From contig JAACJM010000315.1 of the NCBI GenBank assembly GCA_013368315.1, positions 1 through 64,000 on the forward strand: 64,000 nucleotides of DNA. The letters run 5' to 3'. The notes beneath the pieces are model-generated. The model ran no database searches, was not told where the DNA came from, and saw nothing but the letters and a program-made list of their open reading frames with translations. The position numbers and the translations under genes were made by a program. The DNA comes from Tetrapyrgos nigripes. Lineage: Eukaryota > Basidiomycota > Agaricomycetes > Agaricales > Campanellaceae. Positions 12,722 through 25,800 of this stretch are shown in pieces. Positions within the stretch are counted from its first letter, which is position 1. Every line of letters begins with the position of its first letter.

Positions 12722-13568
12722 AGTCATCACAAGTTCCTTGCACCTCATGTCCCTCTCTTGCAATTTTTCTGATCATTTTACGCTTGCCGATATTCCGTTG
12801 TAATCTAATCCGTGTGCTCCTACTAGTAGTATTAGTTGTATTGTTTCTTGCCGTCTGAGTAGCATCTGTATCCTTATTCCAGCAACTTGAAACACAGACC
12901 ATCTTCAGTCACGGTGTGTGTCTAGGAGGTAAGGATTTTGTGAAAAGAATGGATGCTGGGAGCGGAGACACTTTGTACTACATATCTGGCAACCCTTGGA
13001 TACAATCGGCTATAGCAGACCCACTCGATCGCTTGGCATCTCAACAAGTCGATATGAAGATGTGGATGCAGATCACAGAATGTCAGAGAACATATGTCGA
13101 CTGATATCAATGATGACCCACTAACTAGTCTGAGTGTACGTGGGTGACCTGCGTACATATCTCAGAGTTGTAATATGTACCAACAAAACCACCAGTCGCG
13201 CGACGACTGGTCCTGGTCTTTAAACGGCCTCGAGGATTCCAGTTGCCTGGAACCCATCGACGTTATGTAAATGTTTAAAATCCCGAAGTGAATAGGACTT
13301 AGCAAGCAGGGTAACCATACAGGAACGTTATCATTCATCATGCATCAAACTTCTGGAATATACACAGGTCTGCTGGAAACCAAACAGCTCTCTTTCTTTC
13401 CCCACCCGTTTCCTTCTTTCTTTCGCTCCTTTTTCGTTCCTTCGTTCTCCGTTGGCGGGTCAACGGCGGGTCAGATCTCCAGCTCTCTAGTAGTGCTCAC
13501 AGCGTCAACAATTTTTCTTGTCTCCGTGCTTCGTTTCTTCCACTCCAACGACTTGGGCTTGGTCCGTG
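12722..13568. other. Intergenic region between TSC2 and the membrane-protein pair
   Basis: About 850 bp with no recognised gene. It contains an inverted stretch GTCGCGCGACGAC near 13196 and a CT-rich tract (13388-13450) just before the next gene. The tract resembles the pyrimidine-rich tracts often seen upstream of fungal transcription starts. Confidence 0.4.
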
Positions 13569-15717
13569 ATGTGGAGCTCGAGAGCTGCAAAAGTTGCGTT
13601 GAAAGTTCAGCTGAACTCCATTGTAAGCCTGCTATTTCGCTCAGAGCTTTGTGATGTATTGAACAGCTTTGTCTTCAGCATGCCCGGGTCACTCGAAACC
13701 GTCTGACGACTGTGTTCTTTCTTTTTGGTTTCTTTCATTGTATCGCGCAGGGCCTGATACAGTCGTTTCTCTTCACCATTGATTCCCAGTACAGTTCCTT
13801 CCTGGATCATATCATACATGCGGGTCAAGTCCCAAAGCAAAATCATACCGATCTTTTGGGAACTTCTGGCGACTTTCGATTACAAGAATGCAATTTTATT
13901 CCTCATCGTCCAGAAAACTGCAGTTTTATCTTCGATAGTCGAACCGTAAAGGAGATTGCTGACCATGTGGTGAGTCGACGTAAGGTCTTCTGTCGCGCTA
14001 TGATTTCTTCTTACTCTTTTGCTGCACAGCCCACGATCGATATCAATCAGGTCAACTTGAGTGTGATCCCTTCGTCGTCGCCTTCGTTGCCGCCAAAGGT
14101 GTCTCTTCAAGTAGTGGACACAGCACCAGATCCGAATGCGAATGCAGCGCCAGGAACGGTGAATATCCCCCTGAATGGTACTTGTCTTGGAACACTACTT
14201 TACGCTCAACAACAGTAAGTTTTCAATACTTCCCTTTTTGCTATACTCAGTGGATCTTCCAGTCTGCAGAATTCTAAGAGAGAGGATATTGTGTTCTTGG
14301 CCTTGCAGTTCTGGATATTTGGTATTTCAGTGATAGCTATGTGCTATGATTCAGTCCCACATGTGTAAGTAGTTGTTTCGCCGGCTTTTACATATCTCGC
14401 TTGACTTTTCTCATCAAAGATTGGCTGTGTTGGGCGCTCGAATTTTGCTCACTGCTTGGGCGATATATGCTCTCTGGCGCACAGAATACCAACAGAGTAT
14501 TTTCAAGCAAATGATTGAAGACCCTGGAACTCCTTGTGCGGTAAAAATTTTTCCTACTTATTCCAGTACGAGGGTTCATTACGAAGTAAGCAGAACTTCA
14601 AATTTCGCCTCAGACATGACTGATCAGTGATTTGGAACTAGATACCCGACCTTGTCCTCAACTGTACTGCTTTGGGGATCGCTCTGTACCTATCGTGGTC
14701 CCTCTTGCGAGTGAGTCACCGTTTAATCCCGTTCGTCTCCATTTGACAGCTTCGCCAGGTTTTCAATTCGGAGAAGGTCCAGCGTATTGGTGCTCCTGAG
14801 CATATCAACAGAATCTATAAGGTTTGTTGTCTTGAGCAGTCCCTCTCTGATTCTCAGCCTCTGATTTTTTGGTCGACTCTAAAGTATTTCCTCGCCGTGC
14901 AGGTGTGCTTGCAGTTAGAAGTCTTTGGGTTAATGGCTTGGATGGGCCTATGGCTGGACCAACTGTTCAATTCGTACATTCATGTCATCTCCACCGGTCA
15001 AAAATTGTATGAAGGTCTTTTTATAGTTTACACCGTTGTAAGTACATTGACGATGGACTCCAATGAGTATTCACGAACTGACTCCTCTCCAGGCACTTGT
15101 ACCGTGGATGGTGGCTGTATGTCTTCATTGATACCAGATCCAGTTGACGTTATATAACCTGACTCTTTACAGGGATGGATTGGGATTCGGTTCGAAAAAC
15201 GGAATGTCACCGCCGTTTTCATCTTCTTCTCGATTGGCTTCTTTACTCTTCCAGCCGCCATGTTCCGAGCATCAACGTATAGGTGGTATGTCATTCGCGA
15301 TTGTTGCATTGTTCGCTTCTCACCCTCATATAGGACGTACTACGCATGGCCTTGCTGGGGCGCTTTCACAACAGCGTCACTTATCCTTTTGATCGCTACT
15401 GCTGTTTTGAGCATTCTCTGCTTCAAAAACTTCAACAAAGGCCTGTCTCAGTACCGTGAGTTTTCTAGTTTACTTTCAGGTTTTCTTGTTCATTTTTTCC
15501 CTTAGTGCATGCTGAATCCGCTTTGGCATCATCCAATTTCGTTCCCGAAGTCTTCGAGCACGACGTTGAGAAAGCGGCTGATAAAAGTATTGGAAAGCAT
15601 GACCGACTTTCATTCGACCAGCCTTTGCCAACCTACTATTTACCCAACTTGCATGCCAACCCATCGTTCAGTGACCGGAGCAGTTATACGAGTAACACCA
15701 CCGACACTCGTGTCTAA
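13569..15717 (+). CDS. Uncharacterised multi-pass membrane protein, paralogue 1
   Basis: Not a named family, but of a type I associate with basidiomycete genomes. Exon 1 is MWSSRAAKVALKVQLNSI. After an intron (GTAAGC at about 13623 to CTTCAG) the protein continues HARVTRNRLTTVFFLFGFF and YSSFLDHIIHAGQVP. Later hydrophobic exons are LAVLGARILLTAWAIYALW, VQRIGAPEHINRIYK, VCLQLEVFGLMAWMGLWLDQ, GWIGIRFEKRNVTAVFIFFS and ASLILLIATAVLSILCFKNF. The end is a Ser/Pro-rich cytoplasmic tail. Roughly seven membrane helices with a large N-terminal loop containing Cys are suggested. About ten introns. It aligns along its length with the convergent gene at 15890-18225, so the two are an inverted duplicate pair. 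Function unknown. Confidence 0.72.
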
Positions 15718-15889
15718 GCAGTCACAATTTATGTAACGTCACGTAGTACTTGTATCGGACTCAAACTAGACTTTTTTTTACTTTGCTGTAAAGACTCTCA
15801 TTGCAAATGCAAAGAACAACTCTGTTGTTTTGAAACAATTGTACAAAAAGAATGAAGGACTACTAAAAGTAATTCCCACTTGGGGGTTT

Positions 15890-18225
15890 CTAAATAGATG
15901 ATTTGCTAGGAGATCTGCCGATCTTGGGATTGGAAGGTAATCCGATTCTTGACTTTGGACTGGAAGGTGATCCAATCTTTGGCGTAGGCTCTGAAGGAGA
16001 GCTTGAAGTTGTAGTGGATATGCTGATGCGGTCGGCCAGGACACCACCGGCTTGGGCAACAGGAGGAGTCGAGGACAGCTTGATCGTGTCTCGCATGATA
16101 TCAGAATAAACTGAGGATGTTTCAGTCCTTTGACGGGATTGACTTTGGTAGGTTGGTTCTGGGGACTTTAGGTATGGAAGATGAGGTACTGCGAGTGATT
16201 CCACGTGTTCAATGGACTCCTCGACGGGAGATGAAGGTATGTCGAAATTGACACGTTTTTCCAGTGGAGCAAAATCGGCGCCTTGATCAACGGACCTCTT
16301 CTCGACAGGGGAGGGACCAGCTTTCTCTTTGTCGAAAGATATATATACTGGTGCGAAGTCGGCGCCTTCGAGTTCATCTTTTTCCTTTACTACGAGGAAT
16401 GGAAAGAAGTGTCAGTACGGACAATGAAGAGTTTTGGAGGAAAAGCAAGTCTTACAGAACTCTGGTAGACCCCTCCCGAAATGAATACGACAGACGATTC
16501 CCAGAGCTGTCGTGGCGACAGTCAAGACGTAAGAAACTATGGTCATATTTGCGAAAAAAGGCCAGTTCTGGAAGATGAATATGTACACTGGGTACCATCG
16601 CTTTAGCTGGTTGCAACCAATAAGCAGATCGATTTCCGACGGCTCACCAGGACTGGCGAAGATTGCGCTTGCGGCAATCAAAAGCAAAAGGGAGAGGGAC
16701 CAAAAGACTATGAACTGTCGACGTTGTTCTTTCCTCACAGACCGCCAACCCTTTCAGAAGCCAAGGTTGAGTATTATTGTTGGACTGTATGCAGACGAGA
16801 CTCACCAGGATGACCCAAGGAAGTTCAAGCTGATGCAAGCTGGATAAGAAAAAGAAGGCATTGTATATACAGTGTTACTCACAGCAGCCATGGTGCAGAA
16901 GACCGCCCGATACAAATTCAGATGTTTGGCTACTCTTTTGATAACACCCGTAGACGCCTTGTCGATCCACATGCCAGTGGAGGCAACCGCGAAGAAACCA
17001 GCCAACTGAAGGCATACCGAGAGTAGCAGAACGAGCTAAGGTAAGGCGGGGTTTGAGTCTCTGGATTGAAAAGTAATTAGGACACGAACCTTGTAGACAG
17101 TATGGATCTGACGAGACGCTCCAACTCGTTTGAAGGTTTGTGCGGCATAAACCTACATTGCAATGTCGAGGATGATCTATAACATGGTTCGGAAATTGTG
17201 ATCGGAAGCCCACCTTGTACAACCTAACAGAAAAGAATGTGGTTAACAGGAAGCCAACTACGTTCAGAGTAATGACTGGTATCTGCCACTGTTGTTAGTT
17301 GTGAGAAGATACAATCATCAACTGTGAAGTACCGTATGACTCTGCCTCAGACTCCACCAATCGCCCAGGAAATCAGTGCCGCAAGGGCCTTGCACTATAA
17401 AGGCGTTGTATAGATTCTGTACACTCCGCGAACTTCTGAGTCTGTACCCAGCCCATGCTGTCACGAGTACGTGACCAGCTAAAGCAGCACCTAGGTGAGG
17501 TAAAGACTCGTTCAAGATCTGCGATGCAGTCAGGAATGACGGCTTCTGTAGTTCATAATCAAAGTGAACGTACCGCGGCAAAGGACAAAAGAAAAAGCCA
17601 GATGTGGAAAATAAGGGTCACTATGTCTTCACGCATGGAGTCCCGTAATCTAAAGGAAAAGGATCAGTCAGAGGTAAGTCGGTGAGTAGCAAAGTCATGA
17701 ACTGACGTGTCATCCAGCCAGATTAAAGATTGTAGGCAATGTTTGCTCGGAGGTTCCGTTTCGAGCTGGAGTGTGGTCAAAGTGTTTCTCTTGAAGCAGC
17801 TGGTAAGCCTAAAACGCGATACACGAATTTGAGATACGTACCGTGTTCAAATCCGTTCCATCTATCACCGAGCAATCAGAGTCCGGCTGGCTTGGGAGAT
17901 CCCTACACATTTCCAGTGCGTTCCCAATTTTGATGACGACTAAACCTTTTGACGGTATGTGACCCGACTGCAAAAGTCCATCAAGAATGCCCACTGCTCG
18001 TGTGTTTTCCGAGAGCGTAATGCCTTGCAAGACTACAAGGACAATGCAATACAGCAAAGCAACGAAGAAGTACAAGGTAGTCCATTTCGTTAATGTTATC
18101 CTCGAATACTGAGTATTGAATGAGCGTGCTGTCCAAGAGAATACTAACCAGGGACTTACGACCAACTTGATCTTGGCGAACCGGAGAGTATCTTTCAATA
18201 ATCTCCGGGATGATTTCCCGAGCAT
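15890..18225 (-). CDS. Uncharacterised multi-pass membrane protein, paralogue 2
   Basis: Paralogue of the gene ending at 15717, on the opposite strand with stops 173 bp apart. The start at 18225 gives MLGKSSRRLLKDTLRFAKI, then ITLTKWTTLYFFVALLYCIV and ILDGLLQSGHIPSKG, matching the partner's HIIHAGQVP region. Other shared blocks are ALAGHVLVTAWAGYRLR, FKRVGASRQIHTVYK, QLAGFFAVASTGMWIDKAS and VRKEQRRQFIVFWSLSLLLL. The C-terminal tail (15890-16380) is longer than in the partner and rich in Ser/Pro, including a repeated P-K-I-G/S-R-I-G pattern (KIGSPSSPKSRIGLPSNPKI). Several short introns are needed between 16380 and 17810. Function unknown. Confidence 0.72.
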
Positions 18226-19371
18226 GACTGAATCACCAGAGACGTTCCAGCCGTCCACCAATCAGCCAAGAAGAAAAAAAGAATGTGAGCCAAGAAAGGG
18301 GGAAAGAGGTGAGCACCTCAAGTGCCAGATGAGAAAGCGGCCAGGATGATAGACGAAAGGAAAGGTGTCTGGACTCTGTCGGCATGGAACGTCGAGCTGG
18401 AAGACTGTAACTATAGCAAGGGTCATCATGTGAATGTCCGTGAGTTCGCACAATATCCATGGGCCTGCCTGCTTTCCAATTCAAAAATTCATACCGTCTG
18501 TGTCTACGTGAGATGTACAGGTATCATTGGGTTAATTTCATTCTACTCCTTCGTGACGGCGATCGCCTTCCCATTTTTCCGAACACAAAATGCTCTCTGC
18601 TTCGATAGACAGCACAAAGGACCACGAGTCCACCGTCAAAACCCAGCAAGTTCAATCCATTAGAACTGTGAGCCGCCACCGTATCTACGGCTCATACGGT
18701 AACGGGTGCCGTACAGGAATTCTTGAAGAAAAGCTTACGGTACAGTATGAAGAGGAAGATATACCGTGCGTGGTACATGTACAACCGTCAACGCGTCAAC
18801 GCGTCAACGGTGAGTCGTGGGACCTTATGTATTAGTAATATGTCCAGAAAGGGAATAATTTTTCGGCTAGGCAGTCCTAGGCTCAACCTAGGCTTAGCCT
18901 ACTTTTGAGCCTACATAGCTTCAACCCTTATAGTCATCTTTCCAGCACAAAAACCGTCAGAACTCTTCCAATCAGCCATCCTGGGTTACTTCAGGGTATG
19001 CTCTGCATCTTTATTGTATCTTGCCTCAGTAGTCCGATGCTTGCAAAGGGACTTCATCATCTTTGTATACTATAGGTTAATCTCGAAAGTTTTTGATTTC
19101 CCACTCGAATTTTACCTGTGTATCCGATGTACCGTATATACCGTGTTGGCCGTATTGCATACCGTACCGTCTATGCTTTCTGCTCTGCTCACTGACGGTC
19201 ACCGGTCAAGATTTGCCATCAAATTATTGTCGAACATACAGCCGAGGCCTCACAGCCCTAATATTATTATCCATACTCATACAAACTTGAGGGGAAAAAA
19301 GCCGCAGATATTCTGAAATATCTACGGTGATGTAGCCGCTACCTCTCCTCTTGAGCCTGCACTTTCTCTCC
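18226..19371. other. Gene-free stretch with small repeats
   Basis: No gene recognised. It contains three tandem copies of GTCAACGC at about 18787-18810, a 9-bp inverted repeat TAGGCTCAA/TTGAGCCTA within 18878-18914, and scattered TACCGT motifs (18700-19170). The open frames here have no recognisable domain and weak coding character. Confidence 0.4.
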
Positions 19372-20553
19372 TTACTTTTTTTCTTCGTGTGCTTGTGCTT
19401 CTTCGGCAGCTTGCCCCTCTCCCTCTTGAACCCCTCGCTCTTTCTCCTTCTCGCCTTGGACGAGTATATCGTAATGACCGGGTCTGCAAACAAATTCAGC
19501 GTAATTGGTTATGGAGAACAATACAGACAGAAAAAAGAAGAATTAATCAGTATGCGAACGCACCGATACAGAAGTACAATCGGCTCTGTCGGCGTTTTGA
19601 TTGTCGTTTCCGTCGCTTCTGTCGTCGTCGCTGGTGGAGCAAACTCCGGGTCCTCCCTCGGCCTGAGTTTTACAAACTCGACCTTCTCCTCAGACGAACG
19701 CACGCGTCCGTCCAGATACGCAACATCTACATCGATGAGTAGAGCGCGGGAGAGGGCTGTTATTTGGACGTGGTCTACATCGGATGAGGATCTTAAAATT
19801 TTAAAGACGAATGAAACGAGAACGGCGGTTACCAGCTTCCCTCCCAGTAGCCTCCACCCATCCCTCACAAAACTCTCTTACATCCAACTGTAAGCCTGTT
19901 TCTGGATGGAACAGGAAGGGCTCGTAGGATGGAGCATGCGAGCGCAGGTGTGAGGACGTGAGGAGGCGCATGTACATCACGATTGAGTTCGATACTACAA
20001 AAATTAAACATCATAACAATCAGTACGCGTCTTGTAGAAAAAGTTATCACATCCAAGGGTACGCACCCTCTGGGTTCTGAAAAGCGCTCTCCATCAACAC
20101 CTCCCTCATCTCCTCTGGCTCAGCCTGGACGCGTTTGATCAAATCCTCCAGCACCTCGTAGAAATCTTCAAACACTAATCTCTGAAAGCCCACCGATTCC
20201 AATAGATTTGGAGTCGTTGATAGATGGGTCAAGTCCGGGTATTTTTCGACATACGCAAAGGACAGAGCACGATAAAAACAGTCTCCATCTCCCCTTGCCC
20301 TTCTTATATGGGTATAGCCATGCTCAGTGAGCCAATCAATTTGATCCACAAACGCCTTTGAGCCGTTTTCGTATTCTTTTCGAAGATGAGAGATGGGGAC
20401 GAGAGAATCGATTAATGGCCGAGAAACATCAGTAGCTTCATTGAGTAGGGATTGATTGAGGTCGTAGATTTGTGAAGGGGTGAGCTCTTGACCCAGAACT
20501 GACTCCGTGTTGGTTGTGGACATAGTACGCGTACAAGAAACGCGTTTGCTCAT
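19372..20553 (-). CDS. OTU-domain deubiquitinase, OTUB1/OTUB2 type (peptidase C65)
   Basis: Cysteine protease that removes ubiquitin, usually from Lys48-linked chains. The Asp-Cys part of the active site is GDGDCFYRA (about 20270-20292). The catalytic His is in PGHYDILV in the last exon (about 19458-19482). The splice NPE|VSNSIVMYMRLLTS (GTGCGT donor near 20068) restores the family sequence, as does EA|DHVQITALSRAL near 19780-19836. A third intron separates IVLLYR from PGHYDI. Predicted length is about 310 residues, close to the family. The C-terminus is Glu-rich (GVQEGEGQAAEEAQAHEEKK). An in-frame Met 10 codons downstream (MSTTN) could be the true start. Confidence 0.92.
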
Positions 20554-20695
20554 GACGTATCTATGGCCTTCTTTTGTATCGACAAATTCTGAAAAGACAC
20601 AAACGAGCTCAAATACTTATTTGATACAATTCTAGTATACTCATAAGGCTACAAAGAATAATGTGAAGTCTACTCTACCGCTGTGACGCTAATTT

Positions 20696-22333
20696 TTATG
20701 ACCGACCATAATAAAACCGTTTTAGTTCCGCACAAAGAGCAATCAAAGTTGCTACCCCACTGAGCCCGAGCAGCGACCAAAACGATGCTGCATACCCTGC
20801 AAACTCATTCACATCACCACCCCCGTTGCCAGTTTTGTGTTGACGCCTATGGTAATCGATGCTACAACAGCAAGACCCAACGTCGCACCAATCTCGTAGG
20901 AAGTATACATCACTGCGCTAACGACACCTTCCTTTCCTTTCCTCGTACCCTCCATGACAACGATAGTACAAGACACATAGGCTATACCCAGTCCAAACAT
21001 CCCAATGATCATACCTGGAACGACATGACTCCAATATTTGCTTTCCTCATCTGCAAGTACGAAGAGAATAGATCCTACACCCATGAGTAGTTGTCCAGAG
21101 ACGAGGAGGACAAGTCTAGGGACCTTGGACGCAAATGTCCCCGTGAGATACGCGGTTGTTCCTCCAGCAATACCGATGGGTAAACATCTCAAAGCGGCCG
21201 ATAATGTCGATATACCCCATAGACTCGTGAAGACCTCAACCAACTGCATTTTCGCGACGAAACCCCACCAGTAGATGGACCAACCATAGAAGAATAGAGG
21301 TGTAAAGTTTTTGTTGGTTCAGGTATGAGGAGGTAGTGCCAGGTCTTTGACTATTCGCTCGATAACAAGGAAACCGGCGAAAGTGAAGACGGAGATGACA
21401 AGAGGAGCAATGACTCTGGCTGACTTCCATCCTGATGCGCTGCCTTCAGAGATAGCAAAGACGAACAAGATTAGGCCGACCGTGAGAGAGGCGACGCCTG
21501 GCCAGTCGAGACTCTTATTCTGGGTTTTCTTTGCAGATGCGCCAGGAAGGATAAACCAGGAAAGAACTGAGAAAGGGATAACGAGGATGGCAAGCAGGTA
21601 AAACACTGAAGCAGAAAGACTCCCAAGTTAGCTGAGTCACGAACTTTGAACCATTTCTGAGATACTCACCCCAACGCCATGACAACTGGCAGTTTCCAAC
21701 AGCACCGAAGGCACCATAAATGGCGTAGGCCCAGCCGCGTTCTGCAGCGATAGGGAAAGAGGACGTGATCATAACGATAGCCGAAGGAATGTTCATTACA
21801 GCGCCTATCCCTTAGACAGCTCGTAAGACAGTGACCATGATGGGATTGACTCTAGCGCCGATGGGGATGCTGAGGACACCGATCAAGAGGAATCCGACGA
21901 CGAAAACGGGTTTGGGATGTAACATGTCAGAAATGCGTCCAGAAATGAGTATGAAGGCGGCGAAGGTATAGGCAGCAAGAACCCATTGAATTGTGCCCTC
22001 TTCGAAACCGAGGTCTGCTTGTAGCGCCGAAGAAACTAAGTAAATGCGTTGTAAGTGACGAGGGAAAGACATACTGTAGGTAAGGCAATGATTGTGGCAC
22101 AAGGATTGAAAATATCAAAAAACTGGGCACTAGACAAGACAGCCAGAATGAAGGTTTTACGTAGAGAAGAAAGTTGTTGCTCGTCCACTTTTGCCTCAAA
22201 ATCTGAATCCGATGCCCTTTTGGTTTCATCGATGTCCCTGCAAAGAGTGGGCGTTGCGCTGAGATGTATCCTTGAGCTGAGCCTCGAGGTCCCCCAAGGA
22301 TTCCCGAGTAGCCGTAGTCGACATCAAAGACAT
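20696..22333 (-). pseudogene. Broken MFS transporter, DHA2 (14-TM drug:H+ antiporter) type
   Basis: Related to fungal multidrug and aminotriazole-resistance transporters. Readable pieces are FDIFNPCATIIALPT, then after an intron ISSALQADLGFEEGTIQWVL, SGRISDMLHPKPVF (motif A region), IERIVKDLALPPHT, FYGWSIYWWGFVAKMQLVEV and a C-terminal FWSLLGLSG. Three lesions break it. A TAA at 21812-21814 stands where the family has Gln (RAV*GIGAVMNIPSA). A TGA at 21319-21321 stands where the family has Trp (PPHT*TNKNF). A run of five Gs at 20820-20824 (C on the plus strand) leaves the last 40 codons out of frame, needing one more G. About 15 residues after GAFGAVGN also seem missing. The N-terminal frame near 22250 is unresolved. 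Confidence 0.8.
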
Positions 22334-22547
22334 TTTTAGGCAGCGGTCTGAAGGTTTTTTGGAAGGGGGGAACTTGAAGAAATGAGGATATCTGCCAAAG
22401 ACTTTATATCACTGCGATGGAGGCTAATCTGACCCGATTGTCTTCGGTTGGTAAAGGGCATGCCTGTCTTGGCTTGAAAGGTGGCTGAATCATAGGGAGC
22501 TTGGTAAGGGTCCAAGGAATTATCGCTTAGAAAGGACATTCAGTGAT
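22334..22547. other. Remnant upstream region of the MFS gene, cut by the Copia insertion
   Basis: About 200 bp between the broken transporter's first ATG and the Copia target site. The original upstream sequence continues after the element at 27597. No separate gene was accepted. Confidence 0.4.
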
Positions 22548-22552
22548 GAGTG

Positions 22553-22788
22553 TGTTGGAATTTAATGATAACGATCATATTACTAAGCTACTACGCATAC
22601 GGCAATCAATTAAGTACTGCGGACATACGGTCAAATGATCATACGGATATACTTAGACTATTTATATTGTTATACTACTCTGATTAATGATATATACTTG
22701 AGAGTCAAGCGAGATACGTTCGCACGCTCTTACCCCCCACTTTGTGACTCTCACTAAGACTATTCGCTAAGATAACCTAAGTCTATTA
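22553..22788 (+). repeat. 5' LTR of Copia element 1
   Basis: Begins TGTTGGAATTTAATGATAAC and ends CTAAGTCTATTA. Identical by eye to 27356-27591. It should contain the promoter (U3) and the transcription start of the element. Confidence 0.95.
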
Positions 22789-22801
22789 GGTTATGGGCCC
22801 C
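22789..22801 (+). promoter_or_regulatory. Candidate primer-binding site of Copia element 1
   Basis: GGTTATGGGCCCC follows the 5' LTR without a gap, the position where a tRNA primer pairs for minus-strand synthesis. The primer tRNA was not identified. Confidence 0.6.
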
Positions 22802-22881
22802 GCCTAGCTTGCTATAACTCCGATAAACACTTGTTCTACTCTGCTTTACTCTCTACTCGTACTCTGTTCTTGGACTAGTAT

Positions 22882-25800
22882 ATGACTAGTCGACAAACTC
22901 GATCTCAAGGATCAGCCCCAGATATCCCACTTCCTACTACCAGTCGCCACTCTAGTGCACACCCCTCTGGTACCCAAACTCCTACTCCGCCCGTATCATC
23001 TACTTCACAAGCACAACCACTTGATCCTCTCTTCCAAAACCCTCTTCCATTCCCACTTGATCCCATTATGTCTGATGCTGGCGAAAATACTAGGACTGAT
23101 GTCCGGGATACTGCCCCTACTTCACCATCATCTCCTCCATCTACCTCTACTTCGTCGGTCGCATTATCTGTGCCCGAAAACACAAACCCCAACTACGTGA
23201 TGCCGCTCAGCGACATCAACAAAGCTTTTGATTCCCTGACAGTTCTTACTGGCAGTGAGAATTGGAAGATGTGGTACTTCCGCGTTAATAATGCTATACG
23301 GGTGATTCGTCACCAACACTTTAAAAGTTCCGGGTTACATCCTGGTAATACTGTCAAACTAGCCTGTTTTAACGCTATTACAGGCAAGATTGATGATAAA
23401 ATCATGATCCACTACATCGAAGAGTCGGATGCGATAGAGCTTATCGAGAAGCTCAAGCAACGCTTCGACCCTTCATCCACAGTTCAAGAGTCTAACGAGC
23501 TGTGGAAACTCTTCAACTTACGTAAACCAGTCTGGGAGTTTGATAAGCTCCTCGACGAAGCTCAGGATCTGTGGGCTTCTATCAAGAAGAGAGACATAGA
23601 TGTCTCAGATCAAGTTTTTTACTCAGCTCTAGTGGGGATTATTCCTCCTCACTATCACTTTGTTCGCAGTTCTTACGAAGCAACTGTGGATGCAGCTGCA
23701 GCTACATGGGATGCCACTACTGCAGCTGAAGGGGAGAAACCCGTATACAGAGCCGTTGACCTCATTGCGCGGCTAAAGAAGGAATTCACAAACTATCGTT
23801 TGAGCAATGCTCGAACGTATCCTTCGAAGAAGTCCGACAAGAAGTCCGGAAGCACTAGTCAAGGCGGTGCTCAACGATCGGACAAGTCAAAAGGGGAACG
23901 CGCTAACGCCGCAGCGCCGTTCCAGAAGCCTTCTGATGTCAAAAAGGATCGGAAGTGCTTCAACTGCAACAAGATGGGTCATACGACCCTGACGTGCCCA
24001 GAACCGTGGACTGAAAAGTCCAAAGAAGCTATGAAGAAGAAGGGGATTACAAAACAATCCAACAAAGGCAAGACCAAGGAGAATGCATCAGTTGCCATCT
24101 CCATGCCTGCGTCTTCTTCTTCTCAAATTGCGACTACGTCAACTTCGCAATCGGACTGGGTACAGTCAATTTCTTCGAGCGACGTTGAGATGGAAGACTC
24201 AGAGACTCCGGTGAGTCATCATATTTCCCTACCTGCTTTTACCGCGATCTCTGACCAAGATCATACGCATATCATTGATTCTGGTGCTACTATACACTGT
24301 ACACCGTATCTTAACTTACTTTTTAACGTTCATACTACGCCTGCCATAACTTTAACTGTTGCCAATTCAGAGCATCTAGATCTTCAATTAGCAGGCGATA
24401 TGCGGGTAGAAATTAGGAAGGACAATGGTGAGTCTTCATCGATCACTCTTAAAAATGTATACTATAACTCAAAACTTCCGTTTACTTTAATCAGTATTTC
24501 ACAAAAAGCGGACTATACTTTTACTTTTCATGATCATTTATGTATAATACGGAATGATAAGGACAATTTCATTGGCGTTATACACGAGAGCGCCAAACTT
24601 TACTCCATCACAACTAAAAAATTGAGTGATAACGTTGCTACTTTAAGTTTATATGAACTTCACAAACAAACTGGTCATATGAGTTATACAAATCTAAAAA
24701 CATTACTAAAAACAGATAAATCTATTATTACAATCATTATTGATGATTGGACAGAAACTCAATGCGAAGACTGCATCATCAATAATATACACAGACTTTC
24801 TGTTCCGAAACAACGTACTTCAGAATTAGCAGAAAACTTCGGAGACCATTTTCATATTGATATATTTGGTCCATTACGAACTGCCTCTATCGAAGGCTAC
24901 AAATACTGGTTAACCATCGTCGACGACTGTACGCGTTGGTTAATACTATCTCCACTTAAAACAAAAGACGAAGCTTATACCCAATGGGTTACATTTACTA
25001 CTGAACTATTTACGCAATATGGTATCAAAGTTAAAATTCTACAATCAGACAACGATGCCGTATTTACTTCGGGTGCATTCAAAAACTACCTGAAAGCACA
25101 AGGTACAATTGCACGTTATACAGTTCATGACACGCCTCAGCAAAACGGAGTTGCTGAAAACATACATCAACATATCATGAATGGTATTCGTGTTAATCTG
25201 CATACCGGAAAACTACCTAATCGTTTATGGTGGCATGCAGGACTTTATACTATGTACATACTTAATAGATCTCCGAAAACTGCATTAAAAATGCAAACTC
25301 CCTATTTTAAACGTTACGGTGTTAACGCAAACTTAGACAATCTACATAGCTTTGGTACACCTTGCATTGTATATGACGAAGCAAGAACTAGTAAACTAAC
25401 TCCTAAAGGAAAACGTGGAGTTTGGTTAGGCTTTGACGATCATTCAAAAGGCCATTATGTCTACTTTGGTACTAAAGTGAATGTAGAACGCAACTTGCAA
25501 TTCTTAACGTCCAAATCGCAAGTTGAAGGGGAGTTACAAAACAAAAATCAAGAACCATTAGAAACTACAGAAGAAAATACAACTGAAACTCCAACTTCTC
25601 AGGAACACGAACCTGAACCAATGGATGTCGACGAAGACGAAACTAAACAACCTGATGGCCCAAGACGATCAAAAAGGATCCAAGAAGCCAGAGGTTTACT
25701 TTACGATGAAGTTGAACAAAACATTGCTTTCTTCTTAACAGAATTCAATGTTTACTACGCTGATAACGTTGGCGATCCAATTTCATTCAAGGATGTACTC

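Noticed and set aside
18787..18810. CRISPR-like short direct repeats
   Set aside because: Three contiguous 8-bp units without spacers, in a eukaryotic genome.
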